DNA of 64,000 nt from an uncultured Alphaproteobacteria bacterium (GTDB lineage Bacteria; Pseudomonadota; Alphaproteobacteria; Rhizobiales; Ancalomicrobiaceae), in the NCBI GenBank assembly GCA_937892955.1, contig CALBKH010000089.1:55088-119087 (forward strand). Direction: 5' to 3'. Each line of letters opens with the position of its first letter. Positions within the stretch are counted from its first letter, which is position 1. Shown here in pieces: positions 41,859 to 50,952 of this stretch. The notes below the pieces were generated by a model. The model was given only the letters and a program-made list of their open reading frames with translations, did not search any database and had not been told where the DNA came from. Both the position numbers and the translations under genes were made by a program.

Positions 41859-43001
41859 TCAGTCCAGCGTCCGGCGGAAGCGGGCGAGCGCGAGGCCGCC
41901 GTAGAGCAGGATGAAGCCGCCGAGGATGGTCATCTCCCAGGCGACCGCCGGCATCTCGGCGCCCTTCAGCATCACCGCTCGGATCACCCGGAGGAAATGG
42001 GTGAGCGGGAAGATCTCGCCGATCGTCCGCGCCCAGTGCGGCATGCCCGAGAAGGGGAACATGAAGCCGGAGAGCATGATCGACGGCAGGAAGAAGAAGA
42101 ACGTCAGCTGCATCGCCTGCATCTGCGTCTCGGCGAAGGTCGAGATGAAATAACCGAGCAGTACCAATGCCATCACGAAGGTGAGGACGGCGAAGAGCAG
42201 CAGCGACAGCGAGCCGACGAAGGGGACGCGGAAGACGAACTTTGCCATGGTCAGAACCACGACCATCTGTACCGCGCCGACCCCGAGGTAGGGCAACACC
42301 TTCCCCAGCATGATCTCCATCGGCGTCGCCGGCATGGCGAGCAGGTTCTCCATGGTGCCGCGCTCGGTCTCGCGGGTCAGCGCCATCGCCGTCATCATCA
42401 CCATGGTCATCTGCAGGATGACGCCGAGAAGTCCCGGCACGACGTTGTATTGCGACACCCCTTCGGGGTTGTAGCGGCGGTGGACGACGACGGAGAGGCG
42501 CTTGTCCTCCTCCGCCTGGATCGCCGCCTCCTCGCCCTTCTCCCGCGACAGCGCGTTGCGCGCCACGGTGCCGAGTGTCCCGATCGCGCCGGAGGCGACG
42601 GCGGGATCGGTGGCGTCGGCGTCTATCAGGATCTGCGGACGATCGCCGCGGTCGACCCGCGCCGCCAGATCGGAGGGGATGGTGACGACGAAGGAGACCC
42701 GCCCGGATTCGATCAGATGTTCGGCCTCGGCCGCACTCGCCGGCCGTTCCTCGAAGCGGTAGTAGCCGGTGACCTCCAGCGCCGAGACGATCGCCCGGGT
42801 GTAGTGATCGTTGCCGAGCGCCAGGATCGCCGAGGGCAGGCCCTTCGGATCGTTGTTGATGGCGAAACCGAACAGGATCAACTGCATGATCGGCACGCCG
42901 AGCATCATCGCGAAGGTGATGCGGTCGCGCCGCATCTGCACGAATTCCTTGGCGAGCATGGCGCCGAGGCGGGCGAAGGAGAAGGAGAGATCGAACCTCA
43001 T
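41859..43001 (-). CDS. ABC-2 type multidrug efflux permease (YbhS/YbhR-like)
   Basis: Inner-membrane permease of 380 residues: first span near residues 28-48, a large periplasmic region, then five spans from about 185 on. RRDRITFAMMLGVPIMQLILFGFAIN and TRETERGTMENLLAMPATP are ABC2_membrane_3 signatures. Its ATG overlaps the ATPase stop (ATGA). Last gene of a TetR-HlyD-ATPase-permease operon similar to E. coli cecR-ybhGFSR, but with one permease instead of two. Confidence 0.92.
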   Translation of the reverse strand: MRFDLSFSFARLGAMLAKEFVQMRRDRITFAMMLGVPIMQLILFGFAINNDPKGLPSAILALGNDHYTRAIVSALEVTGYYRFEERPASAAEAEHLIESGRVSFVVTIPSDLAARVDRGDRPQILIDADATDPAVASGAIGTLGTVARNALSREKGEEAAIQAEEDKRLSVVVHRRYNPEGVSQYNVVPGLLGVILQMTMVMMTAMALTRETERGTMENLLAMPATPMEIMLGKVLPYLGVGAVQMVVVLTMAKFVFRVPFVGSLSLLLFAVLTFVMALVLLGYFISTFAETQMQAMQLTFFFFLPSIMLSGFMFPFSGMPHWARTIGEIFPLTHFLRVIRAVMLKGAEMPAVAWEMTILGGFILLYGGLALARFRRTLD

Positions 43002-43951
43002 CGCTTCCCTCCCTTCAGCGATCCGGGATCGGTCACCGGCCCGGCGTCGCTGCCCGCCCGCACCATGAACTGGATGAAGACGTCCTCGAGGCTGGTCTCG
43101 CCGCGGGTGAAGACGAGGCCGCTCTCCTTCGCGAAGCGATCGAGCGAGGCTTCGAGCAGCGCCCGATCGTGGCCGACGATGTGCAGCGTCTTGCCGAAGG
43201 GGGCGACCTGATCGACGCCCGGCAATTTCGCCAACTCGGCGACATGACCGGCTTCGCCATCCTTGGTGACGAAGGTGGTGAGGCCGGCGCCGGCGACCAC
43301 CTCGTCCACCGTACCGCTGGCCAGCAGCTTGCCGTAGGAGATGTAGTGGATGCGGTGGCAGCGCTCCGCCTCGTCCATGTAGTGGGTCGAGACCAACACC
43401 GTCAGGCCGTCGGCGGCGAGCAGGTGGATCTCGTCCCAGAACTCGCGCCGCGCCTTGGGGTCGACGCCGGCGGTCGGCTCGTCGAGCAGCAACAGCTTCG
43501 GCTCGTGCATGATGCAGGCGGCGAGCGCCAGCCGCTGCTTCCAGCCGCCCGACAGCGTCCCGGCGAGCTGTTTGCGCCGGCGCGTCAGGCCGAGCTGTTC
43601 GAGGGTGCGATCGACGTAAGCCGCGACCGGCTTCAACTCGTAGAGGCGGGCGACGAACTGGAGGTTCTCCTCGATCGTCAGATCCTCGTAGAAGGAGAAG
43701 CGCTGGGTCATGTAGCCGACCTCGCGCTTGATCTCGCGGCTTTCGGTCAGCACATCGTAGCCGAGCACCGTGCCGGTGCCGCCGTCGGGCGTGAGCAGGC
43801 CGCAGATCATGCGGATGGTCGTCGTCTTGCCCGAGCCGTTGGGGCCGAGGAAGCCGACGATCTCGCCCTTCTCCACGGTCATGTCGACGTGATCGACGAC
43901 GGTCTTGTCGCCGAAGCGTTTGGTCAGCCCGTGGACCTCGACGACGCTCAC
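42998..43951 (-). CDS. ABC efflux transporter ATP-binding protein (YbhF-like)
   Basis: ABC ATPase of 317 residues. Walker A GPNGSGKTTTIRM, Q-loop YMTQRFSFYEDLT, signature LSGGWKQRLALA, Walker B LLLLDEPTAGVDPKARR and switch His in STHYMDEAERC are all present; a C-terminal extension ends SLEDVFIQFM as in drug-export ATPases. Start is GTG overlapping the HlyD stop by 4 bp. Only a single ATPase half, whereas E. coli YbhF is a tandem; presumably a homodimer. Confidence 0.92.
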   Translation of the reverse strand: MSVVEVHGLTKRFGDKTVVDHVDMTVEKGEIVGFLGPNGSGKTTTIRMICGLLTPDGGTGTVLGYDVLTESREIKREVGYMTQRFSFYEDLTIEENLQFVARLYELKPVAAYVDRTLEQLGLTRRRKQLAGTLSGGWKQRLALAACIMHEPKLLLLDEPTAGVDPKARREFWDEIHLLAADGLTVLVSTHYMDEAERCHRIHYISYGKLLASGTVDEVVAGAGLTTFVTKDGEAGHVAELAKLPGVDQVAPFGKTLHIVGHDRALLEASLDRFAKESGLVFTRGETSLEDVFIQFMVRAGSDAGPVTDPGSLKGGKR

Positions 43952-44901
43952 GGTGCGCCTCCGGGCAGGGACACGTCGACGATCTGGCCGGGCTGCAGGC
44001 GGGTCGCCGCCCCTTCCGGGCGGGCCTCGACCAGATGCACCAGCTTCTGCCGGGTCTCGATCGAATAGATCACCGGCGGGGTGAATTCCGGCTCGGCGGA
44101 GAGATGGGTGATCCGCGCCGTCAGCCCCGGCTCGCAGCCGTCGCAGTGGACGGCGAGCGCCGCGCCGAGGGCGAGCCTGGCGAAACCCTTCTCCGGCACC
44201 CAGAGTTTCAGCTTCACCGCCCCGTCCGGCAGCATCGAGACGACCGGGGCCTGCGGGCCGGCGACCTCGCCCGGTCGGCGCACCAGATCGGTGATGCGGC
44301 CGGCCGCCCGCGCCGTAATGGTGCGTTCGGAGAGCCGCCATTTCGCCGTCTCGAGGGCCGCGCGCGCCTGGGCGACACGGTTCTCCGCCGCCTTGATCGC
44401 ATCCTCGCGCGCCGGAAGCTTGGCCACCGCGAGATTGGCCTTCAGTTCGCGCACCCGCGCCAGCGCCACGTCGCGCGCCGTCGTCGCCTGATCCAGTTCC
44501 GCCTGGGGCGAGAAGCCGCGCTTGGAGAGGTCGATGCGCCGGGCGAGCGTGCGCTCCGCCTCTTCCGCCTGGGCCTCGGCCGAGGCGAGGCTCGCGGCGA
44601 TCACCTCGATCTCTTCGGGGCGACGCCCGCGCTTCAGGTCGGACAATTCGCTCTCGGCCTGGGCGAGGCGTGCGTTGGCGTCGGTGACGACGATCTCGAT
44701 GTCGTTCGTCTCCATCCGTGCGATCGCAGCGCCGGGTGTCACCCGGTCGCCGAGCTTCACCGACACCGCAGCGATGCGGGCCGTCTCGAGCGGCGCCATC
44801 GACACGTAATCGCCCTCGACGTAACCGACCGCCAGCGTGTCGCCGGCACAGGCGGCGAAGAATTTTCCGGCGAGCGCGAAGGAACAGATCCAGCTCATCA
44901 T
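43948..44901 (-). CDS. HlyD-family membrane fusion protein (YbhG-like)
   Basis: Periplasmic adaptor of 317 residues linking the ABC exporter to an outer-membrane channel. N-terminal hydrophobic segment WICSFALAGKFFAACAG, with a weak lipobox-like end; lipoyl half-motif VSVKLGDRVTPGAAIARMET; alpha-helical coiled-coil hairpin about residues 75-180; second lipoyl half RITDLVRRPGEVAGPQAPV; beta-barrel after. ATGA overlap with the TetR gene upstream and GTGA overlap with the ATPase downstream, so all four products are translationally linked. Confidence 0.88.
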   Translation of the reverse strand: MMSWICSFALAGKFFAACAGDTLAVGYVEGDYVSMAPLETARIAAVSVKLGDRVTPGAAIARMETNDIEIVVTDANARLAQAESELSDLKRGRRPEEIEVIAASLASAEAQAEEAERTLARRIDLSKRGFSPQAELDQATTARDVALARVRELKANLAVAKLPAREDAIKAAENRVAQARAALETAKWRLSERTITARAAGRITDLVRRPGEVAGPQAPVVSMLPDGAVKLKLWVPEKGFARLALGAALAVHCDGCEPGLTARITHLSAEPEFTPPVIYSIETRQKLVHLVEARPEGAATRLQPGQIVDVSLPGGAP

Positions 44902-45629
44902 GGGTTCGTCTCGTTCGAAGCCGATGCGGCGGCGCGCCGGGCCGCGATGGTGGCGCGAATCGCCGAGGTGACGACGGCGAGCACCGCCTCGAGGCGGTCG
45001 CCGTCGAAGGTCTCCCAGCCGAGCCGCGCCATCGCGGTGGCGCGGCCGACGCGGAAGAACATGACCTGACCGAACATCGCCGACACGGCGATGATCACCT
45101 GCGCGCTCTCGGCGTCCTCGCCGGTGGCGCGGGCGAAGAGCCGGCACATCGTCTCGTGGCGCGGCCGGATCAGTCGCTCGTAGAGCGTCGCGAAGGTTTC
45201 GGACGGGTCCATCTGCTCGCGCACCATGAAGCGAGCGACCGCTTCAGCCTCCGGTCGGCCGAGCATGAACCGGCCGATGCCGCAGACCGCCGCGACGAAG
45301 AGATCGGCGGCCTCCTCCGGTTCGAGGGACGAGACGTCGCCCTCCGGTGGCGTCGCCGTGGCGACATGTTCGATCACGATCGCCGCGATGGCGTCGCCGC
45401 AGGCGCGATGCAGGCCGGCCTTGCCGCCGAAGTGATAGGCGATGCCGGCGATGTTGACCGCCGCGGCCTTGGCGATCTCGCGGGTCGAGGTGCCGTCGAA
45501 GCCGTTGCGGCCGAAGAGTTCGATACCGGCGCGGATCAGCGCGGATCGCGTGTCGTCGCTTTCGCCGCGCGAAAACGGGGCGACGGACGGGCGGCGCGGC
45601 GGGTCGATGGGGGCGTCGGCGGATTTCAT
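44898..45629 (-). CDS. TetR-family regulator with CerR/CecR-type C-terminal domain
   Basis: Repressor of 243 residues. The helix-turn-helix lies near residues 45-70 (GTSTREIAKAAAVNIAGIAY, then HFGGKAGL), and the C-terminal ligand domain shows FMVREQMDPSETFATLYE, typical of the E. coli CecR/YbiH group that controls ybhGFSR efflux. First gene of the operon it presumably autoregulates; a 16-bp inverted repeat 31 bp upstream is the likely operator. Inducing compound unknown. Confidence 0.9.
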   Translation of the reverse strand: MKSADAPIDPPRRPSVAPFSRGESDDTRSALIRAGIELFGRNGFDGTSTREIAKAAAVNIAGIAYHFGGKAGLHRACGDAIAAIVIEHVATATPPEGDVSSLEPEEAADLFVAAVCGIGRFMLGRPEAEAVARFMVREQMDPSETFATLYERLIRPRHETMCRLFARATGEDAESAQVIIAVSAMFGQVMFFRVGRATAMARLGWETFDGDRLEAVLAVVTSAIRATIAARRAAASASNETNP

Positions 45630-45659
45630 GGGGTAAGAATACGCCCTGGAGCGATTCAG

Positions 45660-45675
45660 TCAATCGTTTGATTGA
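45660..45675. promoter_or_regulatory. Candidate TetR operator
   Basis: TCAATCGTTTGATTGA: perfect 6-bp arms separated by four bases, 31 bp before the tetR ATG. Position and symmetry suit autorepression of the efflux operon. No other palindrome is seen in the 112-bp gap. Confidence 0.6.
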
Positions 45676-45741
45676 GGTTGCGACGACCGTGTCCGCGTCG
45701 GTTCGAGGCGTTGCCGGATCGGGGGCTTCGCGGGTCCGGCA

Positions 45742-48700
45742 TCACGGTGTGATGCGGGTCGGGGCGTTGTTCGGCGCCGGGGCGGGTGCGCGATCGCCGT
45801 CCTTCTGAAACTCGAAGATACGGCGGAAGATGCCCGGCGCGACCGCCGAGAGCGGGTTGATCTCGAGGATCGGATCGTCGACCGCGCCGAAGACGCGGAA
45901 GGTGACGCCGAGGAGACCCTCGTTCGAGCCCGCCCCGGCGATCACGCCGAGAACCGGGATGCGCCCGGCGAGATTGTTGAGGCCGTAGGCCGGGATGTAG
46001 GTCCCGGTGAGGGCGATGCGCTGGTTGTTGAGATCGATCTGGCCGGATGCGGTGGCACCTACGGCGGTGCCCTTGGCGACACCCTCGGTGACCGTGATGA
46101 CCCCGTCGCGCATGGCGAAGCGCACCGAGGAGCGCGAAAAATCGGTCTGAGGATTGATCTCGACCTGCCGGACCTTGACCTGTTGGACGCCGTTACCGAC
46201 CGTCTGCGCCGCCGCCTTGCCGGATTTCGGCTGTTCGAGCAGGTGGAAGTCGTCGAGCCGGGCGCGACCCTGCGCGATCCCGGGCCCGGAGAGCTGCGCC
46301 TGCATCGCCAATCGGCCGCCGCGGACCCGATCGAAGAAGTCGAAGAAGCTCAACAGCGCTCCGGCATCGTCCGCGCCCACCGTCAGAGTACGGCGGTTGC
46401 CCTCGGGTCGGATCGTCGCGGAGAGCGAACGGCCGCCGGAGGAGCGGGCGCTCAATTGCAGCGAGGCGAAGGCGCCACCCCGATAGCGGCCGTCGAGACT
46501 GGCGTCCGAGAGCGTCGTGTCGTTGAAGCCGACGACACGCGCGGCGCGCAGTTTCAGGGTCATGTCAGCGGACTTGGAAGGAGTGGAGGCGCGAGCGCCC
46601 TCCTCCCGACCCGGCTTGCGCCCGGCCTGCATCACGCCGCGCACGTCGAAGCTCTGAGCATCGAAGGTCACCACGAGGTTCTGATCCGTCCCGCGCACCG
46701 CCTTCAGCTTCGCCGCGTCGCCTTTGCGCAGGGCGAACTTGGGGAAGTCCGCCGAAACGAGGCGGTGCTCCTTGTCGAGCACCACCGTCCCGGCGATCGC
46801 CAATCCTTCGGATTCGATGACGAGGTTCTCGAGCCTCACACCCTTGTCTTCGTCGACGAGGTCGAGCGTCGCCTTCGCCGGAACGCCCATTCCCTTGTTC
46901 CAGCCGAAGGGGGCGAGCGTCAGCGTCGCCGGCGTCAGGTCGACCTCGACCTTGCGACGGGTCTCGCTCTGGGCCGACTGCGCGACGTTCACGCCGATGG
47001 CGCCGCCGACCAGGTCGCCGAGATCGAGGCCGATGCGCTGTCGTGCCGCCTCGTCGAGGACCATCTTGAAGTCGCGCTTCTCCGCCTTCGAATTCCCTCG
47101 CGCGTCGTACATGTCGACGTCGGTGACGACGCCGTCGATCTGGGCGCGTCCGGTGACCTTCAGGCCGCGCGGGTCGGCGATGATCTTGAATTTGCCGTCC
47201 TGGAACTTGCGCCCCTGGATCGGGTGGGGACTGGCGAAACGGTCGAGCGACGCGTCGACCTTGTAGTCGACGGAGGAGGTGCGGATCTGCTTCTCGAACA
47301 GGACATCGATCTGAGCGGTGACCGAAGCCGTCCCGGTGAGACCGTCGTTGCGGATCCCGGCCTCTTCGAGCAGGGCGAGCGGCTCGGCGTCCACCACCTC
47401 GGCCAGTGCGGCGACATCCCCCGCGATCTTGAACCGGAACGTTCCCTTCGGCGGTTTGACGAAGATGTCGGCGACGGTGAAGCGCATCCCGTCGATCGTC
47501 GGTCGCCGCGACGCCTTCGTGGCGGCCGTGGCGCGATCCACCGTCAGGTCCATCTTGCGGTCGTCGATGGTCATTCTGCCGGAGGCCCCGACCACCGGCG
47601 GAAGATTGCCGAACACGCCGAAGCGCGCCTCCTCGAACCGCGACGACATGCGCAGCGCGTTGCCCGGCCATGTCTCCTGCTTGTCGAACCGCGGCAGATC
47701 GAGGCGGATCACGGTATCGAGAAGGCGACCGCCGGTCACGTTGCGGATGAACCAGTCGCGGGTGTCCGGCGCCACCCAGTGGGGCCAGACCCGTTTCACC
47801 TGCTCGGTGTCGAGCGGCGAGAAGAAGAGATCGAGTTTCAGCCGCGGTTCTTCCCCGGAGAAGTCGATGCGTCCGGCCGTCTTGACCCAGCCGTCGCCGA
47901 AACTCGCCCCCGCCGAGGTGATGTCGATCACTTTCGCCGACGGGTCGAACCGCGCTTCGAGCCGGCCGCCGTCGACGACCAGGGGGCGTCCGGCGACGTC
48001 GCGCGGGCGGAAGCTTCCCTTGTTCGCTTCGAACTCCGCCGCCCAGACGCCACCGCGCTCGGGCGGCGGCACGAGCCGTCCGTGCAGGGTCATGCCGGTT
48101 TCGCCGACGGCGAGAGTGAGGTTGCGCACCTCGAGGTCGGTCGCCCCGGCCTTCCAGTCGACCCGGATCTGTCCCTCGTCGACCAGCATCGAGTCTTCCG
48201 GCATCGGACCGAAGCGGAATTCGCCGGCGCCCAGGCGGACGTCGATTTCGGCGCCGTCGTAGCGGTCGTCGGGGCCGTAGCGCAGGGTGAGGCGCGGATA
48301 GAGCGGCATCCCGAGATCGAAGGCCGATCCCGGTGGCCCGAACAGATCGCGGTGCATCAGATCGTCGGCGACGAAGGAGACGCGCCGTCGTCCGTCGGCT
48401 TCGTGCGCCGCGGTCAGCCGCATCGACCAGCGCCCGATCTCACCGCGCGCCGAAAAGCCGACGTCGAGATCGCCCCCGGGGCCGTCGACGACCGCCTCGG
48501 CTTCGATGTCGGGAACGGTGACGTCGCGGGCGACGCCTTCGCGGTCGATCCGCCGGAGTTCGATCGCACCGTTGCGGATTCCGAAGGTCTCGATCCCTTC
48601 CTCGCGCGCCCGGGCGACGGCGCGGTCGACGGCGCGGCCGACCTCGCGTGCCTCCGAGATCGCCCGAACCGGCCGCGGCGGCAACACGACCGGCTTCGCC

Positions 48701-49260
48701 ATCCCGCGTGTCGCCGGCATCGCCACCATCGAGGAGTCCGGCGCCGGGGCGCTCTCCGGCGGGCTCTCGGTCGCGGCGGTCACGAAGGCCCCGGCGTCGG
48801 CCAGACCGGCGGTGTCGACCTTCAGGCGCGGTTCGACGAGGATCAACGAGCGGGGGCGAACCTGTCCGGTGAGGATCGGCCGCATCCGCAGTCTGACCTC
48901 GGCGCGCGGCACCGCCATGTCGAGAACGCCCTCGCGCTCGACGGAGATCCTCTCGAGTTCGACCGTGATTCCCTTGTCCCAAGACCAGTCGAGACGGGCG
49001 CTGCCGACCTTGGCGCGACCACCGGGGCCCGCGACGTCGCCGAGCAGGGTCTCGGCGGTGCGGGCGGCGGTCTCGATCTCCACCGGCCCGTGGGCCACGA
49101 GTGCCGCCAGGGCGACGACGAGAAGGGCGCCGAGCGCCAGGACGATGCCGCCGATCCACAGGAGGACGAGGCCGAAAAGGCCCGCGGCGCGCCTGCGGCG
49201 GGCGCCGAGTGTCGTGCCCGGAAGCGCGGGCGCGTCGGTGGTCGGGTCCTGATCGTCCAA
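45742..49260 (-). CDS. Large AsmA-like (DUF3971/YhdP-type) envelope protein
   Basis: About 1172 residues. One N-terminal membrane span (LFGLVLLWIGGIVLALGALLVV in part, residues 22-48) anchors a very long beta-rich periplasmic region. LDWSWDKGITVELERISVE, the DUF3971-like middle, WVAPDTRDWFIRNVTGGRL and the AsmA C-terminal block GQIDLNNQRIALTGTYIP - GLLGVTFRVFGAVDDPIL match rhizobial DUF3971/AsmA_2 proteins. Such proteins form lipid-conducting grooves between the membranes. I prefer a TTG start (DDQDPTTDAP) after AGGAA; longer frames to 49551 run through unusual Arg/Ser-rich sequence and would overlap the divergent bcp gene. Confidence 0.82.
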   Translation of the reverse strand: MDDQDPTTDAPALPGTTLGARRRRAAGLFGLVLLWIGGIVLALGALLVVALAALVAHGPVEIETAARTAETLLGDVAGPGGRAKVGSARLDWSWDKGITVELERISVEREGVLDMAVPRAEVRLRMRPILTGQVRPRSLILVEPRLKVDTAGLADAGAFVTAATESPPESAPAPDSSMVAMPATRGMAKPVVLPPRPVRAISEAREVGRAVDRAVARAREEGIETFGIRNGAIELRRIDREGVARDVTVPDIEAEAVVDGPGGDLDVGFSARGEIGRWSMRLTAAHEADGRRRVSFVADDLMHRDLFGPPGSAFDLGMPLYPRLTLRYGPDDRYDGAEIDVRLGAGEFRFGPMPEDSMLVDEGQIRVDWKAGATDLEVRNLTLAVGETGMTLHGRLVPPPERGGVWAAEFEANKGSFRPRDVAGRPLVVDGGRLEARFDPSAKVIDITSAGASFGDGWVKTAGRIDFSGEEPRLKLDLFFSPLDTEQVKRVWPHWVAPDTRDWFIRNVTGGRLLDTVIRLDLPRFDKQETWPGNALRMSSRFEEARFGVFGNLPPVVGASGRMTIDDRKMDLTVDRATAATKASRRPTIDGMRFTVADIFVKPPKGTFRFKIAGDVAALAEVVDAEPLALLEEAGIRNDGLTGTASVTAQIDVLFEKQIRTSSVDYKVDASLDRFASPHPIQGRKFQDGKFKIIADPRGLKVTGRAQIDGVVTDVDMYDARGNSKAEKRDFKMVLDEAARQRIGLDLGDLVGGAIGVNVAQSAQSETRRKVEVDLTPATLTLAPFGWNKGMGVPAKATLDLVDEDKGVRLENLVIESEGLAIAGTVVLDKEHRLVSADFPKFALRKGDAAKLKAVRGTDQNLVVTFDAQSFDVRGVMQAGRKPGREEGARASTPSKSADMTLKLRAARVVGFNDTTLSDASLDGRYRGGAFASLQLSARSSGGRSLSATIRPEGNRRTLTVGADDAGALLSFFDFFDRVRGGRLAMQAQLSGPGIAQGRARLDDFHLLEQPKSGKAAAQTVGNGVQQVKVRQVEINPQTDFSRSSVRFAMRDGVITVTEGVAKGTAVGATASGQIDLNNQRIALTGTYIPAYGLNNLAGRIPVLGVIAGAGSNEGLLGVTFRVFGAVDDPILEINPLSAVAPGIFRRIFEFQKDGDRAPAPAPNNAPTRITP

Positions 49261-49549
49261 TTTACGCCGTTCCTGGCGGTCGGATTCTTCTTCGGCGGAG
49301 TGCGAGCCGGCCGAATCGCGTTTCCACGAGGGGCTCGCCTCGCCGTGAGCACTACACGTTTCCCCGCCTCCGGTCGAACCGCTTGCCCGGCTCCATCGGC
49401 TCGGACTACGCTTCGCCTTCGTGCTTCGATCGGGACGGAGGGGAACCATCCGTCTCGTGATTCGGACACGCCGAACCATCGGCGAACCGGCGGTCTGCGC
49501 GTCCTCACCGCGTCTCTCCACCACTTCTTCGCGACGAAAGGAAGGCGAC

Positions 49550-50008
49550 ATGGCTCTGAAGATCGGCGATACCGCCCCCGACTTCGATCTGCCGACCGAC
49601 GGCGACGGGCGCGTTCGTCTCTCCGATCTGCGCGGCCGGCGGGTCGTCGTCTATTTCTATCCCAAGGACGACACCTCCGGCTGCACCAAGGAGGCGCAGG
49701 ATTTCACGGCGCTGACGCCGGAGTTCGAGAAGCGCGGCGTCACCGTGATCGGCATCTCGCCCGACGGGCCGAAGAAGCACGAGAAGTTCCGCGCCAAATA
49801 CGGGCTCGCGGTGACGCTGGCCTCCGACGAGGACAAATCGGTGCTCGAGGCCTGGGGCGTGTGGGTGGAGAAGTCGATGTACGGGCGGAAGTACATGGGC
49901 GTCGAGCGCACCACGGTGCTGGTCGATGCCGACGGTAAGGTGGCGGCGATCTGGCCGAAGGTGAAGGTCACCGGGCACGCCGCGGCGGTGTTGAAGGCGC
50001 TCGGCTGA
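49550..50008 (+). CDS. bcp: Thioredoxin-dependent thiol peroxidase (Bcp/PrxQ)
   Basis: Peroxiredoxin of 152 residues that reduces peroxides. The active-site block is FYPKDDTSGCTKEAQDF with peroxidatic Cys45; the resolving Cys five residues later in E. coli Bcp is Ala here and there is no other Cys, so this is a one-Cys variant that needs an external thiol. RTTVLVDADGKVAAIWPKVKV is typical of the C-terminus. AAAGGAAGG precedes the ATG. Divergent from the AsmA-like gene, and 30 bp upstream of a DUF350 gene. Confidence 0.94.
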   Translation: MALKIGDTAPDFDLPTDGDGRVRLSDLRGRRVVVYFYPKDDTSGCTKEAQDFTALTPEFEKRGVTVIGISPDGPKKHEKFRAKYGLAVTLASDEDKSVLEAWGVWVEKSMYGRKYMGVERTTVLVDADGKVAAIWPKVKVTGHAAAVLKALG

Positions 50009-50038
50009 TCGCCCGCGCCGGTCGAGGGGGGAACGACG

Positions 50039-50443
50039 ATGGCGCATTTTATCGGTGGGTTGATCGCATTCCTGGGCTATTTCGGCGGCGCCGTCGCGTT
50101 GGCGGTGATCTACCTGCTGCTCTACGTGCGGATCACGCCGCATCGCGAGTTCGACCTGATCGTCAAGGAGCACAACGCCTCGGCGGCGATCGCGCTCGCG
50201 TCGAGCCTCGTCGGTTTCGTCGTGCCGATGGCACGGGCGGTGGCGCAGGCGACCTCGATCGTCGAGTTCGCCGCCTGGGGTCTGGTGGCGTTGGTGGTGC
50301 AGATCGGCGCCTACTATGCGGCGCGCCTCGCCCATCCGAACCTGTCGCGGGCGATCGAGGAGAATTCCCTCTCGGCGGCGATCTGGCTCGGCGCGGTGTC
50401 GCTCTCCGCCGGCCTGCTTTCGGCCGCCGCCATGACCGAGTGA
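50039..50443 (+). CDS. DUF350 membrane protein (YjfL-like)
   Basis: Inner-membrane protein of 134 residues with four hydrophobic helices (residues about 8-29, 45-65, 75-94, 112-131), the duplicated two-helix layout of DUF350. NASAAIALASSLVGFVVPMA and NSLSAAIWLGAVSLSAGLL are the two related halves. GAGGGGGG lies upstream of the ATG. It begins a set DUF350 - YgiB-like - YgiC-like, the order known from E. coli yjfL-yjfM-yjfC; function unknown, with envelope-stress links suspected in that family. Confidence 0.88.
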   Translation: MAHFIGGLIAFLGYFGGAVALAVIYLLLYVRITPHREFDLIVKEHNASAAIALASSLVGFVVPMARAVAQATSIVEFAAWGLVALVVQIGAYYAARLAHPNLSRAIEENSLSAAIWLGAVSLSAGLLSAAAMTE

Positions 50444-50451
50444 GGTGCGCC

Positions 50452-50952
50452 ATGGCCCGCACCAAGCGCGAGTTCGGCCGCCGCGGCCCGCCGGTCGTCA
50501 CCCACCGGCCCGAGGGCCTGCCCGAGGCGAAACCGGCGGACCCGAAGCGCAAGCGCTCGCTGGCGATCTCGCTCTTCTCCGCCGGCGCGCTGGCCGCCGC
50601 GGCCACGCATTTCGTCGAGCGCGGATCGACCGAAATCTGCCTTCCCGCGCCCACGGGCAGCGTGGCCACCCCGGCCGGGACCCCGGCGAGTGGCGCGGCG
50701 CCGGTGCGGCAGAGCGCCGCACCCGGCTCGCCCACCGCGAACGGTTGCCCGCCCGGCACCGTCAGATCGACGTTGCAGGGCTCTTCCCGCCGGCACGGCT
50801 ACACCTCCTGGGGTTGGTCGTCGCGTTCCTCCGGCTCGTCGTTCTTCGGCGGATCGTCTTCGTCGACCTCGTCGAGCCATGCGACCACGTCGACGACGCG
50901 ACGCGGCGGGTTCGGATCGATCGGCTCTTTCCATTTCTCCGGAGGCTCGTGA
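50452..50952 (+). CDS. YgiB/DUF1190-like protein, Ser/Gly-rich C-terminus
   Basis: A 166-residue protein with basic N-terminus, one hydrophobic stretch (SLAISLFSAGALAAAATHFV, residues 41-60), a Pro/Ala-rich middle with two Cys, and a Ser/Gly/Thr-rich end closing on RRGGFGSIGSFHF. RGGFG near the end and the position between DUF350 and a YgiC-like gene match DUF1190 (YgiB/YjfM), though the middle is shorter than in E. coli. GAGG precedes the ATG 9 bp after the DUF350 stop; the stop overlaps the next ATG (TGATG). Confidence 0.7.
   Translation: MARTKREFGRRGPPVVTHRPEGLPEAKPADPKRKRSLAISLFSAGALAAAATHFVERGSTEICLPAPTGSVATPAGTPASGAAPVRQSAAPGSPTANGCPPGTVRSTLQGSSRRHGYTSWGWSSRSSGSSFFGGSSSSTSSSHATTSTTRRGGFGSIGSFHFSGGS

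Noticed and set aside
42998..44341. Extended start for the efflux ATPase at 44341
   Set aside because: The upstream part is the HlyD gene read in the wrong frame; the GTG at 43951 gives the conserved ABC N-terminus.
49261..49551. N-terminal extension of the AsmA-like protein
   Set aside because: Arg/Ser/Gly-rich stretch unlike the protein, overlapping the divergent bcp start; a TTG with AGGAA at 49260 gives a natural N-terminus.
46183..49938. Open frame of 1251 codons on the plus strand opposite the AsmA-like gene
   Set aside because: Shadow of the minus-strand gene, which has a membrane anchor and AsmA motifs; the plus frame also runs through bcp in the wrong frame.
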